Assembly: GCF_016909495.1 (NCBI RefSeq)
Contig: NZ_JAFBFW010000004.1
Coordinates: 62,001-126,000 of the forward strand
Direction of reading: 5' to 3'
Origin: Pantoea coffeiphila
Lineage (GTDB): Bacteria > Pseudomonadota > Gammaproteobacteria > Enterobacterales > Enterobacteriaceae
Length of the DNA: 64,000 nucleotides
A program made the position numbers and the translations under genes. Below, piece after piece: positions 9,056-18,889 of the stretch (its first letter is position 1; every line of letters starts with the position of its first letter). The notes under the pieces were generated by a model that saw nothing but the letters and a program-made list of their open reading frames with translations, had not been told where the DNA came from and did not search any database.

Positions 9056-9856
9056 TTACCACCATTGGTGGAAGTGATGCACCGGACCAATCCCCTGCCC
9101 GACTTCCAGCGAATCCGCCTGCTCCAGTGCGCGCTGCAGCCAGGTCTTCGCCGCCTGCACGGTTGCCACCCAGTTATCGTGGCGCGGTCGCAGTGCGGCC
9201 AGCGCCGCAGAGAGCGTGCAGCCGGTGCCGTGGGTGTGGCGGGTATTCACACGCGGCGCGGTAAAACGCTGCTCCAGCTCGCGGGTGAACAACCAGTCCG
9301 GGCTTTCCGACTCGCTGAGGTGGCCGCCCTTCATCAGCACCGCCTGGCAGCCCATCGCCAGCAGTTCCCTGCCCTGCTCGCGCATCTCCTGCTCGTTGCT
9401 CGCCATCGGGCAGTCCAGCAGCGCTGCGGCCTCCGGCAGATTCGGCGTGATAATCGATACCTGCGGCAGCAGGCGTTCGCGCAGCGTGGCAACCGCCCGT
9501 TGAGAGAGCAGCGGATCGCCGCTTTTTGCCAGCATCACCGTATCCAGCACAACCCACGGTGTGGTGGCTGCCTGCAAACGCCCGGCCACCACTTCCACAA
9601 TGTCGGATTCCGCCAGCATACCGATTTTGATCGCATCGATGCGTACATCCGACAGCACTGAATCCAGCTGCGCACCAACGAAATCCGGCTCAATACGATA
9701 AACCGACTGCACGCCCCGGGTATTCTGCGCAACCAGCGCGGTGATCACGCTGGTGCCGTAAGCGCCCAGCGCCGAGAACGCTTTCAGATCTGCCTGGATA
9801 CCCGCTCCGCCGCTGGGATCGGTACCGGCAATGGTCAGTGCATTAATCCGCTTCAT
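9056..9856 (-). CDS. thiD: Hydroxymethylpyrimidine/phosphomethylpyrimidine kinase ThiD
   Basis: This 266-residue ribokinase-fold enzyme phosphorylates HMP and then HMP-P in the pyrimidine branch of thiamine synthesis. It shows the family start [20 protein letters not shown] and the C-terminal anion-hole motif [13 protein letters not shown]. Its ATG overlaps the thiM stop by four bases, so the two genes are translationally coupled, and both lie under the TPP riboswitch upstream of thiM. Confidence 0.96.
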   Translation of the reverse strand: MKRINALTIAGTDPSGGAGIQADLKAFSALGAYGTSVITALVAQNTRGVQSVYRIEPDFVGAQLDSVLSDVRIDAIKIGMLAESDIVEVVAGRLQAATTPWVVLDTVMLAKSGDPLLSQRAVATLRERLLPQVSIITPNLPEAAALLDCPMASNEQEMREQGRELLAMGCQAVLMKGGHLSESESPDWLFTRELEQRFTAPRVNTRHTHGTGCTLSAALAALRPRHDNWVATVQAAKTWLQRALEQADSLEVGQGIGPVHHFHQWW

Positions 9857-10644
9857 GCCAGTTCCTCCGGGGTCAACAGATAGAGCGCATCCAGGAAGGC
9901 AGGGATAAAGCTCCCCGGTCCTGATGCGATCGCGGCGGCACGCTCGCCGGCCAGTGATACCACGCGGCAGGCGCTGGCAACGTGGATCAGGCGATCGCCG
10001 GGCAGCGAGGCAAAACCCGCCACCACCGCCGACAGCGCACAGCCTGTACCGACTACGCGCGTCATCAACGGTGAACCGCCGCTGACACTGAGAGTCCGCT
10101 GACCGTCAGTAACAAAGTCCACTTCTCCGGTGACCGCCACAACCGCCCCGCTCTGTAAAGCGAGCTTCTGTGCGGCCTGAATCGCGGCATCGGACTGATG
10201 CCGGGAATCGACGCCGCGCCCTGAAACGGCTTCCTGCGCCAGCGCCTTAATCTCTGAGGCATTACCGCGGATGGCGGCAGGTTGATGATTCAGTAGCTGA
10301 TGGCAGAATTCGGTACGGAAGGCTAACGCCCCAACTGCCACCGGGTCCAGTGACCAGCTGCGCCCTGCACGGTTTGCAGACTCCACCGCCGCCAGCATTG
10401 CCGCGCTGCGCGAGCGGGTGAGCGTACCGACATTGACCAGCAGCGCGCTAGCTACCGCACTAAACTGCGCAGCCTCTTCGGCATCAATCACCATCGCCGG
10501 GGATGCACCCAGCGCCAGCAGAACGTTGGCCGTAAAGGTCTGTACTACATCATTGGTCATGCAGTGAATAAGGGGGGATTGCTGGCGGAACAGCGCCAGA
10601 GAGTGCGCCACATCGTGGTGGCTGAGGGGAATGGGTTGGCTCAT
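9853..10644 (-). CDS. thiM: Hydroxyethylthiazole kinase ThiM
   Basis: This 263-residue kinase phosphorylates hydroxyethylthiazole for salvage into thiamine phosphate. Characteristic segments are [20 protein letters not shown] near the N-terminus and [13 protein letters not shown] near residues 203-215, the ribokinase-like active site. It is the first gene of a thiM-thiD operon, as in E. coli. A gggag ribosome site at 10650-10654 is partly held in a hairpin that forms the riboswitch expression platform. Confidence 0.96.
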   Translation of the reverse strand: MSQPIPLSHHDVAHSLALFRQQSPLIHCMTNDVVQTFTANVLLALGASPAMVIDAEEAAQFSAVASALLVNVGTLTRSRSAAMLAAVESANRAGRSWSLDPVAVGALAFRTEFCHQLLNHQPAAIRGNASEIKALAQEAVSGRGVDSRHQSDAAIQAAQKLALQSGAVVAVTGEVDFVTDGQRTLSVSGGSPLMTRVVGTGCALSAVVAGFASLPGDRLIHVASACRVVSLAGERAAAIASGPGSFIPAFLDALYLLTPEELA

Positions 10645-10652
10645 CTATACTC

Positions 10653-10685
10653 CCAACCGGCGATCAAGAAGGCGATGCCGGTTGG
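10653..10685 (-). promoter_or_regulatory. Expression-platform hairpin sequestering the thiM ribosome site
   Basis: A perfect 9-bp stem (ccaaccggc with gccggttgg) lies between the riboswitch aptamer and the thiM ATG. Its arm next to the gene overlaps the ggttgggag ribosome-binding segment. This fits translational control of thiM when TPP is bound, as known for E. coli thiM; the mechanism here is inferred. Confidence 0.65.
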
Positions 10686-10693
10686 AGGCATCT

Positions 10694-10780
10694 GACTTCC
10701 CTCCGCTGGCATTATCCAGTTCAGGTTATGCGGGTTTTTCTCAGCCTTGTCCTGGGAAAACAGGATGGGCACCCCGAGTC
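10694..10780 (-). promoter_or_regulatory. TPP (thi-box) riboswitch
   Basis: On the minus strand the aptamer reads GACTCGGGGTGCCC near its 5' end, then the conserved GGCTGAGA and CCTGAACTGGATAATGCCAGC segments, and closes with AGTC to form P1. These are the hallmark conserved blocks of the THI element. It lies 50 bases upstream of thiM and should switch off thiMD when thiamine pyrophosphate is plentiful. Confidence 0.96.
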
Positions 10781-10850
10781 ATTAAGTAAACACATTGCGA
10801 AGCAATAACCTAAAGAATACAAAAAACACATAAAAGGATCAAACCATACC

Positions 10851-12830
10851 TCACAAGCTTCTTAATAACATTAGCTCAGAGTAATTAATTGAAAAAAACT
10901 CGTCAGTTTCAGAAAGAGGGGAGAAATCTTTTCCTGCATCCTTTCTAAAAACAAGTCCGTAATCAAAAGCATTTAACCCTGCATATTCAAATGCCTCAAT
11001 TAACTCTTGAGCAATAAATCCAAAGTGAATAACCTTATCAGCATCCGTTTTATAAAAAAATTGTTTTGGGCTGACGGATTTAGCAACTTCAATTACTTTT
11101 GAATTTATTTCTCGAACATCCGACTTCAATCTTGAGTCAGATAACTGTGTAACACTTTTAGCAACTAAATCACCAGAAACATACAGATCACTTTTTGATA
11201 CCGAAACTCTACCCGCATCTAAAATTAAATTGCCGTTGGCCTTAAGGCCACCATTACTTTGTGATATATTCAAAAAACCATCTTTAGTAAAGTCGAATAA
11301 TTTTTCGGATATATCTTCAGGATGATTCGAATTGGAATAGGCAAGAGAGAATGAGGATGCATCATCTACATATGTACTCCAAACCTCACCTGAATTATTA
11401 ATGGATGAATAATACCCAATAGTAGACGAACCAATTGATTTAAAATCATTAAATGCACAATTCAAAAACCTAAAGCTTCGCTCTTTATATGCAGCGTCAT
11501 CACAGTTAATAATGCACTTCCAGTTCGCTTTATCAAGGGTATTCTTGTATGGAGTCACAAAAAAAGAAGAATCTATGAATATATTATTACATGAATTGAC
11601 GACATGAATTACAGACTCATCAGAATTTGAATCATACAAATACACCTTATAATCATAGTAGAAATAGCAGGATCGGAAATCTATGCGTGTGCAATTATTA
11701 ACGTTAACGGTTCTTTTTACTGAGTCTCTTTTCCCTTTACCATTAGAGACAAAATTAACACCAGTAAAACTACAAAATGCTGTGTTTGTTAAATCAACAC
11801 TCAAAACGCCCCGAGTATTTGTTTCAAAATGTCCGCCAAACCAATGAATACTATGATGAGGAGTTTTAATACTCTTGGCAACCGACTTAAACATTACAGT
11901 GTTCTCGGAATAAGCAGTTTCGAGAACAATATTTAGAAACGTCAACTGATTAGTAGAGTCGCTGTTATGAGGTAGGATCTCAATCATAGTTGGTTGAATG
12001 TCACCAGACGGCCGCGCACCAATAATATGAATAGATTGAAATGTGCTATCAAAAAGCTGTCCGATGATGAAACTTTTTGTTGCATTGCTCATTACTATAT
12101 TACGAAAAGTAGAATGTGAACACGGTGTAAATGCGTTTTCATCACCTAATTTTATAAATTGTACATTCTCAGTTTCTAAGTGACGTGTAAATGCAATATC
12201 CTCTATGCATACTCTTAATCCAGTGAAGAAAAAAAGTGGCAATCCCGAAATTGCAGATGCTAATGTTGTCCCTGTCTTACCATCACCACTTATTTTCAAC
12301 GTAGTAGCAAATGTTGTACTACCATCTTTGGCTCGGTTTGCACATTCAATCGGTGTTTTGTGCATATAATATCCACCAGGATATCTTAGCGAAATAGTCT
12401 GAAAACGAACTTCGCTCCCGTAAACTCTACGATATTCGGTACAATATTCAATTGCGGCTCTAGTTGCAGGTGACCAATCCCACAAAGACGGGTCATCGCC
12501 CGGACGATCTGTTACAAAATCCGCAAACTCCCAAATATTTACTACGCTTCCATCTAAGGCAACACCAACATTACCACTATCACTTTTTGAAACTTTTCTT
12601 TTCCATCCTAAAAGCTGAGCCCCGTTGCTTGAAGAAATATCATGAATCACCTCATCTTTAACAAGACCAACTGTTTTATTGTTTAAATCAGTTTCGTTGA
12701 CATGACTACGATCAAGAGAATTTTCTTGTGGAGATTTTATTTCAGCCGCAGAATTTTTTTCACTATAAAACAGGGATAACAAAGAAGATGGAATAGCAAA
12801 ACCTAATAACTTCCTACGTGAAATTGACAT
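10851..12830 (-). CDS. Tat-exported tailspike-like exopolysaccharide protein with C-terminal S74 chaperone domain
   Basis: This 659-residue protein begins MSISRRKLLGF, a twin-arginine signal followed by a hydrophobic stretch. The ATG at 12830 is better spaced from aaggtga than the one six bases upstream. Residues about 60-530 look like a right-handed beta-helix: a polar, Asn-rich, repeat-like sequence with a DPSLWDWSPATRAAIEYC entry helix of the kind seen in tailspikes. From about residue 564 a peptidase S74 intramolecular chaperone follows. It has SDSRLK with the Ser and Lys five apart, then HFGFIAQEL and a terminal INYSEL. S74 domains trimerise phage tailspikes and cleave themselves off. 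In related loci this last slot holds WcaM, AmsF or WceF, and WceF is known as a tailspike-fold, glycan-modifying enzyme. Depolymerase activity here is inferred. The gene is strongly A+T-rich. Confidence 0.78.
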   Translation of the reverse strand: MSISRRKLLGFAIPSSLLSLFYSEKNSAAEIKSPQENSLDRSHVNETDLNNKTVGLVKDEVIHDISSSNGAQLLGWKRKVSKSDSGNVGVALDGSVVNIWEFADFVTDRPGDDPSLWDWSPATRAAIEYCTEYRRVYGSEVRFQTISLRYPGGYYMHKTPIECANRAKDGSTTFATTLKISGDGKTGTTLASAISGLPLFFFTGLRVCIEDIAFTRHLETENVQFIKLGDENAFTPCSHSTFRNIVMSNATKSFIIGQLFDSTFQSIHIIGARPSGDIQPTMIEILPHNSDSTNQLTFLNIVLETAYSENTVMFKSVAKSIKTPHHSIHWFGGHFETNTRGVLSVDLTNTAFCSFTGVNFVSNGKGKRDSVKRTVNVNNCTRIDFRSCYFYYDYKVYLYDSNSDESVIHVVNSCNNIFIDSSFFVTPYKNTLDKANWKCIINCDDAAYKERSFRFLNCAFNDFKSIGSSTIGYYSSINNSGEVWSTYVDDASSFSLAYSNSNHPEDISEKLFDFTKDGFLNISQSNGGLKANGNLILDAGRVSVSKSDLYVSGDLVAKSVTQLSDSRLKSDVREINSKVIEVAKSVSPKQFFYKTDADKVIHFGFIAQELIEAFEYAGLNAFDYGLVFRKDAGKDFSPLSETDEFFSINYSELMLLRSL

Positions 12831-12888
12831 CTGCATTCACCTTTTATTCCGTAAATCATATCAACGAACTCAATTATATCGGTAAAAA

Positions 12889-13896
12889 TTAATTCTTATA
12901 AAAATCACGATACCAATCTATAAATTTACCCACCCCTTCCTCAACAGTCGTCTCTGGTTTGAAATCAATAAGTTCATATAAATCATTCGTATCTGAAAAA
13001 GTATCTAATACATCACCTTGCTGCAATGGCATATAATTTTTCTTCGCATCAATCCCTAATTTAAACTCAATTTGCGATATATATGACATTAGCGAAACAG
13101 GCTTTCCATTACCAATATTATAGACTCGATAAGGTGCTGAACTTTGAGCAGGACTTCCATTTTCAACAGTCCAACCATCATCTCTAACAGGAGGTATATC
13201 TTTAAGCCTAATAATAGACTCTACGATATCATCAATATAAGTAAAATCACGACTCATATTTCCATTGTTATAAATGTCAATTTCGTTACCTTCTATAATC
13301 GCTTTTGTGAATTTGAAAAGCGCCATGTCAGGGCGACCATAGGGTCCATATACAGTAAAAAATCTTAATCCTGTAGTTGGAATATCAAAAAGATGTGAGT
13401 ATGTATGCGACATCAACTCATTAGATTTTTTAGTAGCTGCATATAATGAAACAGGATGGTCGACGGAATCATTTGTTGAGAATGGAAGTTTTCTATTTAA
13501 CCCGTAGACAGAACTAGAGGAAGCATACAGCAGATGTTCGACCTTAGAAATTTTACACCCTTCTAATATATTCAAATGCCCAACAATATTAGAATTTATG
13601 TAAGCATATGGATTTTCGATGGAATAACGAACTCCTGCCTGAGCACCAAGATGAATGACAGCCTTAAATTGAGAAGTAGAAAAGACATTTAATACTGCAT
13701 CTTTATTTGCCAAATCTATGAACTCAAAGCTAAAACCATCAAATGATTTAAGTATCTCCAACCTAGCTTCTTTTAATGAAACATCATAATAATCATTAAT
13801 ATTATCCAGACCTACAACTTCAAAACCGTCCGAAAGGAGTCGATTACAAACATGGAATCCAATAAAACCAGCCGCACCAGTAACTAAGTATTTCAT
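12889..13896 (-). CDS. UDP-glucuronate 4-epimerase (NAD-dependent sugar epimerase)
   Basis: This 335-residue short-chain dehydrogenase-type enzyme has the N-terminal NAD-binding motif GAAGFIG, a serine-rich ASSSSVYG segment and the catalytic YAATK motif near residue 148. The DNINDYYDVSLKEARLE segment and overall layout match UDP-glucuronate 4-epimerases (Gla/CapI/Uge type), which make UDP-galacturonate. This predicts galacturonic acid in the secreted polysaccharide. No ugd gene is in the window, so UDP-glucuronate must come from elsewhere. It lies between wcaJ and the tailspike-like gene, and a small run of tttaaat repeats (about 13911-13934) separates it from wcaJ. Confidence 0.87.
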   Translation of the reverse strand: MKYLVTGAAGFIGFHVCNRLLSDGFEVVGLDNINDYYDVSLKEARLEILKSFDGFSFEFIDLANKDAVLNVFSTSQFKAVIHLGAQAGVRYSIENPYAYINSNIVGHLNILEGCKISKVEHLLYASSSSVYGLNRKLPFSTNDSVDHPVSLYAATKKSNELMSHTYSHLFDIPTTGLRFFTVYGPYGRPDMALFKFTKAIIEGNEIDIYNNGNMSRDFTYIDDIVESIIRLKDIPPVRDDGWTVENGSPAQSSAPYRVYNIGNGKPVSLMSYISQIEFKLGIDAKKNYMPLQQGDVLDTFSDTNDLYELIDFKPETTVEEGVGKFIDWYRDFYKN

Positions 13897-13935
13897 ATTT
13901 CACCATACGTTTAAATTTAAATTTAAAGTTTAAAA

Positions 13936-15333
13936 TCAATATGCTGCTTTGTTAACAAAACCTTTGAAAAAGGTGAGAAATATTATTTTCATATCTAACC
14001 ATATACTCCATCCTCGAATATAAAGAAGATCATAATCAACTCGTTTCTGCATCTTATCCAAGGTATCAGTCTCTCCACGAAAACCATTAATCTGGGCCAA
14101 TCCCGTAATTCCAGGTTTTACTTTGTGACGGAGCATGTAACCTTCAATTAGTGAGCGATACTGCTCATTATGCGCTACCGCATGAGGCCGTGGTCCAACA
14201 ACAGACATTTGACCAAATAGAACATTAAAAAACTGTGGCAACTCATCTAGAGAAGTATTACGCAAAAATTTCCCTAGCTTTGTTACACGAGGATCATTTT
14301 GTTTTGCCTGAGTAACTGTAGTACCATTCTCCATTACCGACATAGTTCGAAATTTCCAAACCATAATCGGTTTTCCATCCATACCATAACGAATCTGACG
14401 AAATATAATTGGCCCCGGAGAACTTAATTTAACAGCGCACGCAATTACAATTAATGGCAGGGAGATGAAAAGTAAAATAATAGAAGAAAAAATTATATCC
14501 TCAAGACGTTTGAATACCATATTAATACCATTTAATGGAGTATCAAAAAGAGGAACTACAGGCACACCATTTATTTCTTCCGTTCGCGACTGAAGAATAT
14601 TAAAAGTAAAGACATCTGGAATTAATAAAACAGAACATGTTGTATCTGTTAGCTTTCTGACTATATCTTTTATTTTTGCTTCATCTTTCATGCTCATCGC
14701 GATATAAATACGATCAAGTTTTCCTTCACGAGCATCTTCGATTAATTTTTCAAAGTCACCAGCATAATTAATATTAGTTATTCCATCCAGCGGTTTGTCA
14801 TCGTAAACCCCTACGACTATAAACCCCATCCATGGTTCATCGATAAAACTGCTAATCAAATTTATTCCGGCAGGCATTGTACCAACAACTGCGACTCGAC
14901 GGGTATTATAGCCCATTTTGCGCAGCATTCCTGACCCGATTCTAATTCCCATGCGGCATAAGAAAAAACCTGCAACAACGACCAGATACCACTGAATAAA
15001 GATTTTAAAGCTCAAATCGAAGTCACTTATAATGGAGCTTATCCCTAATGTTAGCAGTAAACTAACAGTCCAGTTTTTAGAAATCAAAAGTAGTTCGGCC
15101 GATGCCTTAACACCTCGCCAAGATCTATAAAAATCTGTCATACCACCAATCATTTGGAATACAACCAAAACCATTAGTGAAATTAAAGTATACTTGTAGT
15201 CAAACCCTCTACCATTGAAAAAAGCAACAACATAAAGCCCAAAAAATATTATTGAGATATCCGAAAAACGTTGCACCATTGAAATTAACGATGCATTAGC
15301 ATTAGAACGAGTACGATGATGTAGAATTGTCAT
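13936..15333 (-). CDS. wcaJ: Undecaprenyl-phosphate glucose phosphotransferase WcaJ
   Basis: This 465-residue polyisoprenyl-phosphate hexose-1-phosphate transferase resembles E. coli WcaJ over its whole length, including NASLISMVQRFSDI at the start and FLTFFKGFVNKAAY at the end. Four or five membrane segments and a central CoA-binding-like region precede the catalytic C-terminal domain (KLSSPGPIIFRQIRYG, VWKFRTM, SLDELPQF, SVVGPRPHA). It transfers glucose-1-phosphate to undecaprenyl phosphate at the inner membrane, starting each repeat unit. It is separated from manB by 188 bases and a terminator-like hairpin, so it may start its own transcript with the epimerase and tailspike genes. Confidence 0.94.
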   Translation of the reverse strand: MTILHHRTRSNANASLISMVQRFSDISIIFFGLYVVAFFNGRGFDYKYTLISLMVLVVFQMIGGMTDFYRSWRGVKASAELLLISKNWTVSLLLTLGISSIISDFDLSFKIFIQWYLVVVAGFFLCRMGIRIGSGMLRKMGYNTRRVAVVGTMPAGINLISSFIDEPWMGFIVVGVYDDKPLDGITNINYAGDFEKLIEDAREGKLDRIYIAMSMKDEAKIKDIVRKLTDTTCSVLLIPDVFTFNILQSRTEEINGVPVVPLFDTPLNGINMVFKRLEDIIFSSIILLFISLPLIVIACAVKLSSPGPIIFRQIRYGMDGKPIMVWKFRTMSVMENGTTVTQAKQNDPRVTKLGKFLRNTSLDELPQFFNVLFGQMSVVGPRPHAVAHNEQYRSLIEGYMLRHKVKPGITGLAQINGFRGETDTLDKMQKRVDYDLLYIRGWSIWLDMKIIFLTFFKGFVNKAAY

Positions 15334-15486
15334 TCTAGTTTCACTCTTGTTAGCTGTAGGTCAACAACCTGAAGTGAGGGTACGAATTTTATTCCTGCTA
15401 TGCGAAAATCAGTATTACTTAACTGAAAATTGTACATGCATAATAAGTGACTTATTATTCTGGAATTTAAAAGTACATTTAATACA

Positions 15487-15510
15487 AAGTGGCCATAAAG
15501 ATGGCCACTT
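15487..15510 (-). terminator. Stem-loop terminator after manB
   Basis: A perfect 10-bp stem (aagtggccat with atggccactt) with a 4-base loop lies 11 bases past the manB stop. On the minus strand it is followed by a modestly T-rich tail. It could end or attenuate the main exopolysaccharide transcript before wcaJ. Confidence 0.6.
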
Positions 15511-15521
15511 ACATAATGTAA

Positions 15522-16898
15522 CTATGCTCGAAGAATATTTAAAATCTCTTCTGTTTTTAAATTCATCAATTCAGTGTTTGCACGTGACTCAACATTCAAA
15601 CGTACTACAGGCTCAGTGTTGGAACTACGGAGATTGAAGCGCCAGTCGGCATACTCAACGCTGATTCCATCTGTGTAATCCACATTGATGGCATCATGCT
15701 GATATTTTTCGAGAACGCGGGCGATTGCTTCTTTCGGGGCAGATAACGAACTATTGATTTCGCCGGATGCAGGATAAGCAGCCATACGATCGCCAACGAG
15801 TTCGCTGAGGGTTTTGCCTTTAACACACAGCAGTTCGGCAACCAGCAACCATGGGATCATACCGCTGTCGCAGTAAGCGAAATCACGGAAGTAGTGGTGC
15901 GCACTCATTTCACCGCCGTACACGGCATCTTCCAGGCGCATACGCTCTTTGATGAACGCGTGGCCGGTTTTGGACATCACAGGTACGCCACCCGCTTTTT
16001 CTACAATGTCTACCGTATTCCAGCTAAGGCGAGGATCGTGAATGATGCGCGATCCCGGGTTTTTCTCCAGGAATGCCGCAGCCAGCAGGCCAACAATGTA
16101 GTAACCTTCAATAAAGTTACCCTGGTTATCAAACAGGAAGCAGCGGTCGAAGTCACCGTCGAAGGCGATACCCATATCTGCCTGATGAGCAACAACGGCA
16201 TCCGTTGTGTCCTGGCGGCATTCTGGCAGCAGCGGGTTAGGAATACCGTTAGGGAAGTTACCGTCAGGGGTATGGTGAACCTTAATAAACTCTACATTAA
16301 CCCCAGCCTGCTTAAAGCGGGCTTCAACAGCATCAACTACGTGCCCCGCAGCACCGTTACCGGAGTTCAGAACCAGCTTCAGTGGGCGATTAAAGTTGTT
16401 TAAGTCAACGTAGCTAAGCAGCTTGTCTACATAGGCATCCAGAATCGAAAGCTGCTTGTATGAACCGCGCTTGCTTTCATCAACGGCATCAAAATCGTTT
16501 GCTTCAGCGAGTTTTTGAATATCCCGCAGGCCGGTATCACCGCTGATTGGCTTGGATTCTTCACGCACCAGCTTCATGCCGTTATAGTCTAACGGGTTAT
16601 GGCTGGCAGTGACTTCAATGCCACCATCAACTTTCAGGTATGAGGTTGCGAAATAGATTTCTTCAGTACCGGTCAGGCCGATATCAATTACGTCAGTACC
16701 GGCATCCTGTAGGCCTTTTGCCAAAGCCAGCTTAAGGCCTTCACTCGTCAGGCGTACATCGCCGCCCAGGACCATTTGTTTTGGCTTCAGGTATTCACCG
16801 TAAGCACGGCCAATGCGATAGGCAATATCCTCATTAAGCTCTGCGCCTAATTTTCCACGGATATCGTAGGCTTTAAAACACGTTAATTCACCAGACAT
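15522..16898 (-). CDS. manB: Phosphomannomutase ManB/CpsG
   Basis: This 458-residue phosphohexomutase converts mannose-6-phosphate to mannose-1-phosphate. The phospho-serine loop VTASHNP is present near residue 98, with the metal-binding DGDFDR and sugar-binding GGEMSAHHY segments in order. Together with manC just upstream it supplies GDP-mannose. Base composition is closer to the chromosomal average than that of the neighbouring transferase genes, as is usual for these conserved precursor genes. Confidence 0.96.
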   Translation of the reverse strand: MSGELTCFKAYDIRGKLGAELNEDIAYRIGRAYGEYLKPKQMVLGGDVRLTSEGLKLALAKGLQDAGTDVIDIGLTGTEEIYFATSYLKVDGGIEVTASHNPLDYNGMKLVREESKPISGDTGLRDIQKLAEANDFDAVDESKRGSYKQLSILDAYVDKLLSYVDLNNFNRPLKLVLNSGNGAAGHVVDAVEARFKQAGVNVEFIKVHHTPDGNFPNGIPNPLLPECRQDTTDAVVAHQADMGIAFDGDFDRCFLFDNQGNFIEGYYIVGLLAAAFLEKNPGSRIIHDPRLSWNTVDIVEKAGGVPVMSKTGHAFIKERMRLEDAVYGGEMSAHHYFRDFAYCDSGMIPWLLVAELLCVKGKTLSELVGDRMAAYPASGEINSSLSAPKEAIARVLEKYQHDAINVDYTDGISVEYADWRFNLRSSNTEPVVRLNVESRANTELMNLKTEEILNILRA

Positions 16899-16913
16899 AT
16901 TTTTTCCCTAAAG

Positions 16914-18326
16914 TTAGCAATGGCCGTAATGGTCTTTTAATCGAATAATATCGTCTTCACCCAGGTAAGAACCGGAAGAAATTTCCAGCAGTTCCAGTGG
17001 GATTTTTCCCGGGTTTTCCAGCATGTGGACTGAACCGATAGGGATGAAAGTGGACTGGTTTTCAGTCAGCAGATAGGTTTTCCCTTCAAGGGTCACTTCC
17101 GCAGTTCCTGACAGCACAACCCAGTGTTCCGCACGGTGTAGATGCTTCTGCAGGGAGAACTTGCCACCAGGCTTAACCGTTACGCGGTTAATCTGATAGC
17201 GCGGCGCATCAACTACTTTGTCGTGACGTCCCCATGGACGATACGATTCGCGGTGCACCCGGTATTCACGACGGTCATTTGACTTAAGGAACTCAACAAC
17301 TTTCTTAACGTCCTGAACCTGTGATTTATCGATCACTAACACGGCATCTTTGGTGTTTACAATCACCAGATTCTCAACACCAATTGCTGCTACCAAGGTG
17401 TCGTCGGTGTTGATATAGCAGTTAGTGGTTTTATGAGTAAAGATATCGCCAGTCAGGGCGTTACCATTATCATCGCGCTCATTAACTTCCCAAAGGGCTG
17501 ACCATGAACCAACGTCATTCCAACCTGCATCCAGTGGGATAACAACTGCATCGGTTGTTTTTTCCATCACCGCGTAGTCAACGGATTCATCCGGACAGGC
17601 AGAGAAGGCTTCAAGATCTACGCGAATGAAGTCCTGGACCGAATCAATCTTCACATCAGCCATTGCCAGTTGGCATGCTGCAAGGATATCCGGCCTGAAT
17701 TCACCCAATTCTTCAAGATAACGCTTCGCACTAAACAGGAACATTCCGCTGTTCCAGTAGTATTCACCACTGGCAAGGTACTCGGTAGCAGTTGGTAGAT
17801 CCGGTTTCTCGACAAAGCGTTTTACGTTAAACGCGGATTCACCAAAGGAATCGCCGCGCTGAATATAGCCATAACCTGTCTCTGGGCCTGTAGCTACTAT
17901 ACCAAAGGTAACCAGCTTACCCTGTTTTGCCAGAGGCGTTGCTTTAAGGATGGCCTGATGGAAAGCATCCTTGTTTTCGATGACGTGATCTGCAGCCAGA
18001 ACAAGTAAAAGTGGATCTTCATCTTTAGCAGTAGCACTCAAAGCAGCAAGTGCAATAGCGGGTGCAGTATTGCGCCCTACTGGCTCAAGAATAATATTGT
18101 TAGACAACTGGTTGATTTGACGTAATTGTTCAGCAGCCAAAAAGCGGTGTTGTTCATTACAAATCAGCAGTGGTTCCGATACATTTAAACCATCTAGACG
18201 AGTGACTGTATCTTGTAGCATTGATTGCTCGCCATTTAAGCGCAGGAATTGCTTTGGAAAAAGCTCTCTGGACATTGGCCACAAACGGCTACCTGTACCA
18301 CCCGCCATAATGACTGGAAGGATCAT
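16914..18326 (-). CDS. manC: Mannose-1-phosphate guanylyltransferase ManC/CpsB
   Basis: This 470-residue enzyme makes GDP-mannose from mannose-1-phosphate and GTP. The nucleotidyltransferase motif [19 protein letters not shown] lies at the N-terminus, FVEKP lies in the middle, and a cupin-like C-terminal isomerase-type domain contains [17 protein letters not shown]. No gmd or fcl gene is present, so GDP-mannose is probably used directly rather than turned into GDP-fucose. It is spaced 15 bases from manB. Confidence 0.96.
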   Translation of the reverse strand: MILPVIMAGGTGSRLWPMSRELFPKQFLRLNGEQSMLQDTVTRLDGLNVSEPLLICNEQHRFLAAEQLRQINQLSNNIILEPVGRNTAPAIALAALSATAKDEDPLLLVLAADHVIENKDAFHQAILKATPLAKQGKLVTFGIVATGPETGYGYIQRGDSFGESAFNVKRFVEKPDLPTATEYLASGEYYWNSGMFLFSAKRYLEELGEFRPDILAACQLAMADVKIDSVQDFIRVDLEAFSACPDESVDYAVMEKTTDAVVIPLDAGWNDVGSWSALWEVNERDDNGNALTGDIFTHKTTNCYINTDDTLVAAIGVENLVIVNTKDAVLVIDKSQVQDVKKVVEFLKSNDRREYRVHRESYRPWGRHDKVVDAPRYQINRVTVKPGGKFSLQKHLHRAEHWVVLSGTAEVTLEGKTYLLTENQSTFIPIGSVHMLENPGKIPLELLEISSGSYLGEDDIIRLKDHYGHC

Positions 18327-18390
18327 TGGTATTTCTCCCTTAATTGAGATAACGCAAATTTAATTTCAATTGAGCAAATAACATACTTAT

Positions 18391-18855
18391 TTATTTTTGG
18401 ATAATACGAGCAGGATTACCGACAACAATACAATTATCAGGTACATCTTTAAGAACAACCGTCGATGCACCAATAGTTACATTACTACCAATACATACAC
18501 CACCAGCAATTACACTATTAGCAAAGATTGTCACATTATCTCCTATTTTAGGGTATAATCCATCATCCTTATTTTTTGACCCAATGGTTACACATTGATA
18601 TATTCGGCAGTCATAACCTAAACTTACACCCTTTCCTATTACTACTCCAATCGGATGCGGAAATTGTACTCTTCGCTCCTTTAACTTCCTCAATCCGATT
18701 GTTAGATCGCAATACAATGCAACCCTACCGTCATTAAATGCACCAATACAGTATAAAAATTTAAAAATCTTTATAAATGTATTCCAAAAACCATATACGA
18801 AATATTTTGTAATTCTTAAAGCTGTCACTTTTTTAAGCTTTTCTTTAATAGTCAA
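18391..18855 (-). CDS. Left-handed beta-helix O-acetyltransferase (CysE-like)
   Basis: This 154-residue protein has C-terminal hexapeptide repeats typical of serine acetyltransferase-type left-handed beta-helices: [26 protein letters not shown], then [20 protein letters not shown] and GNPARIIQK. In an exopolysaccharide locus it most likely O-acetylates a sugar using acetyl-CoA, as suggested for WcaB/WcaF-type proteins. The sequence alone does not identify the acceptor. It lies between wzx and manC in the A+T-rich core. Confidence 0.82.
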   Translation of the reverse strand: MTIKEKLKKVTALRITKYFVYGFWNTFIKIFKFLYCIGAFNDGRVALYCDLTIGLRKLKERRVQFPHPIGVVIGKGVSLGYDCRIYQCVTIGSKNKDDGLYPKIGDNVTIFANSVIAGGVCIGSNVTIGASTVVLKDVPDNCIVVGNPARIIQK

Positions 18856-18889
18856 AATCCATACCCCATGCCTGATCTAGTCTTAAAAT

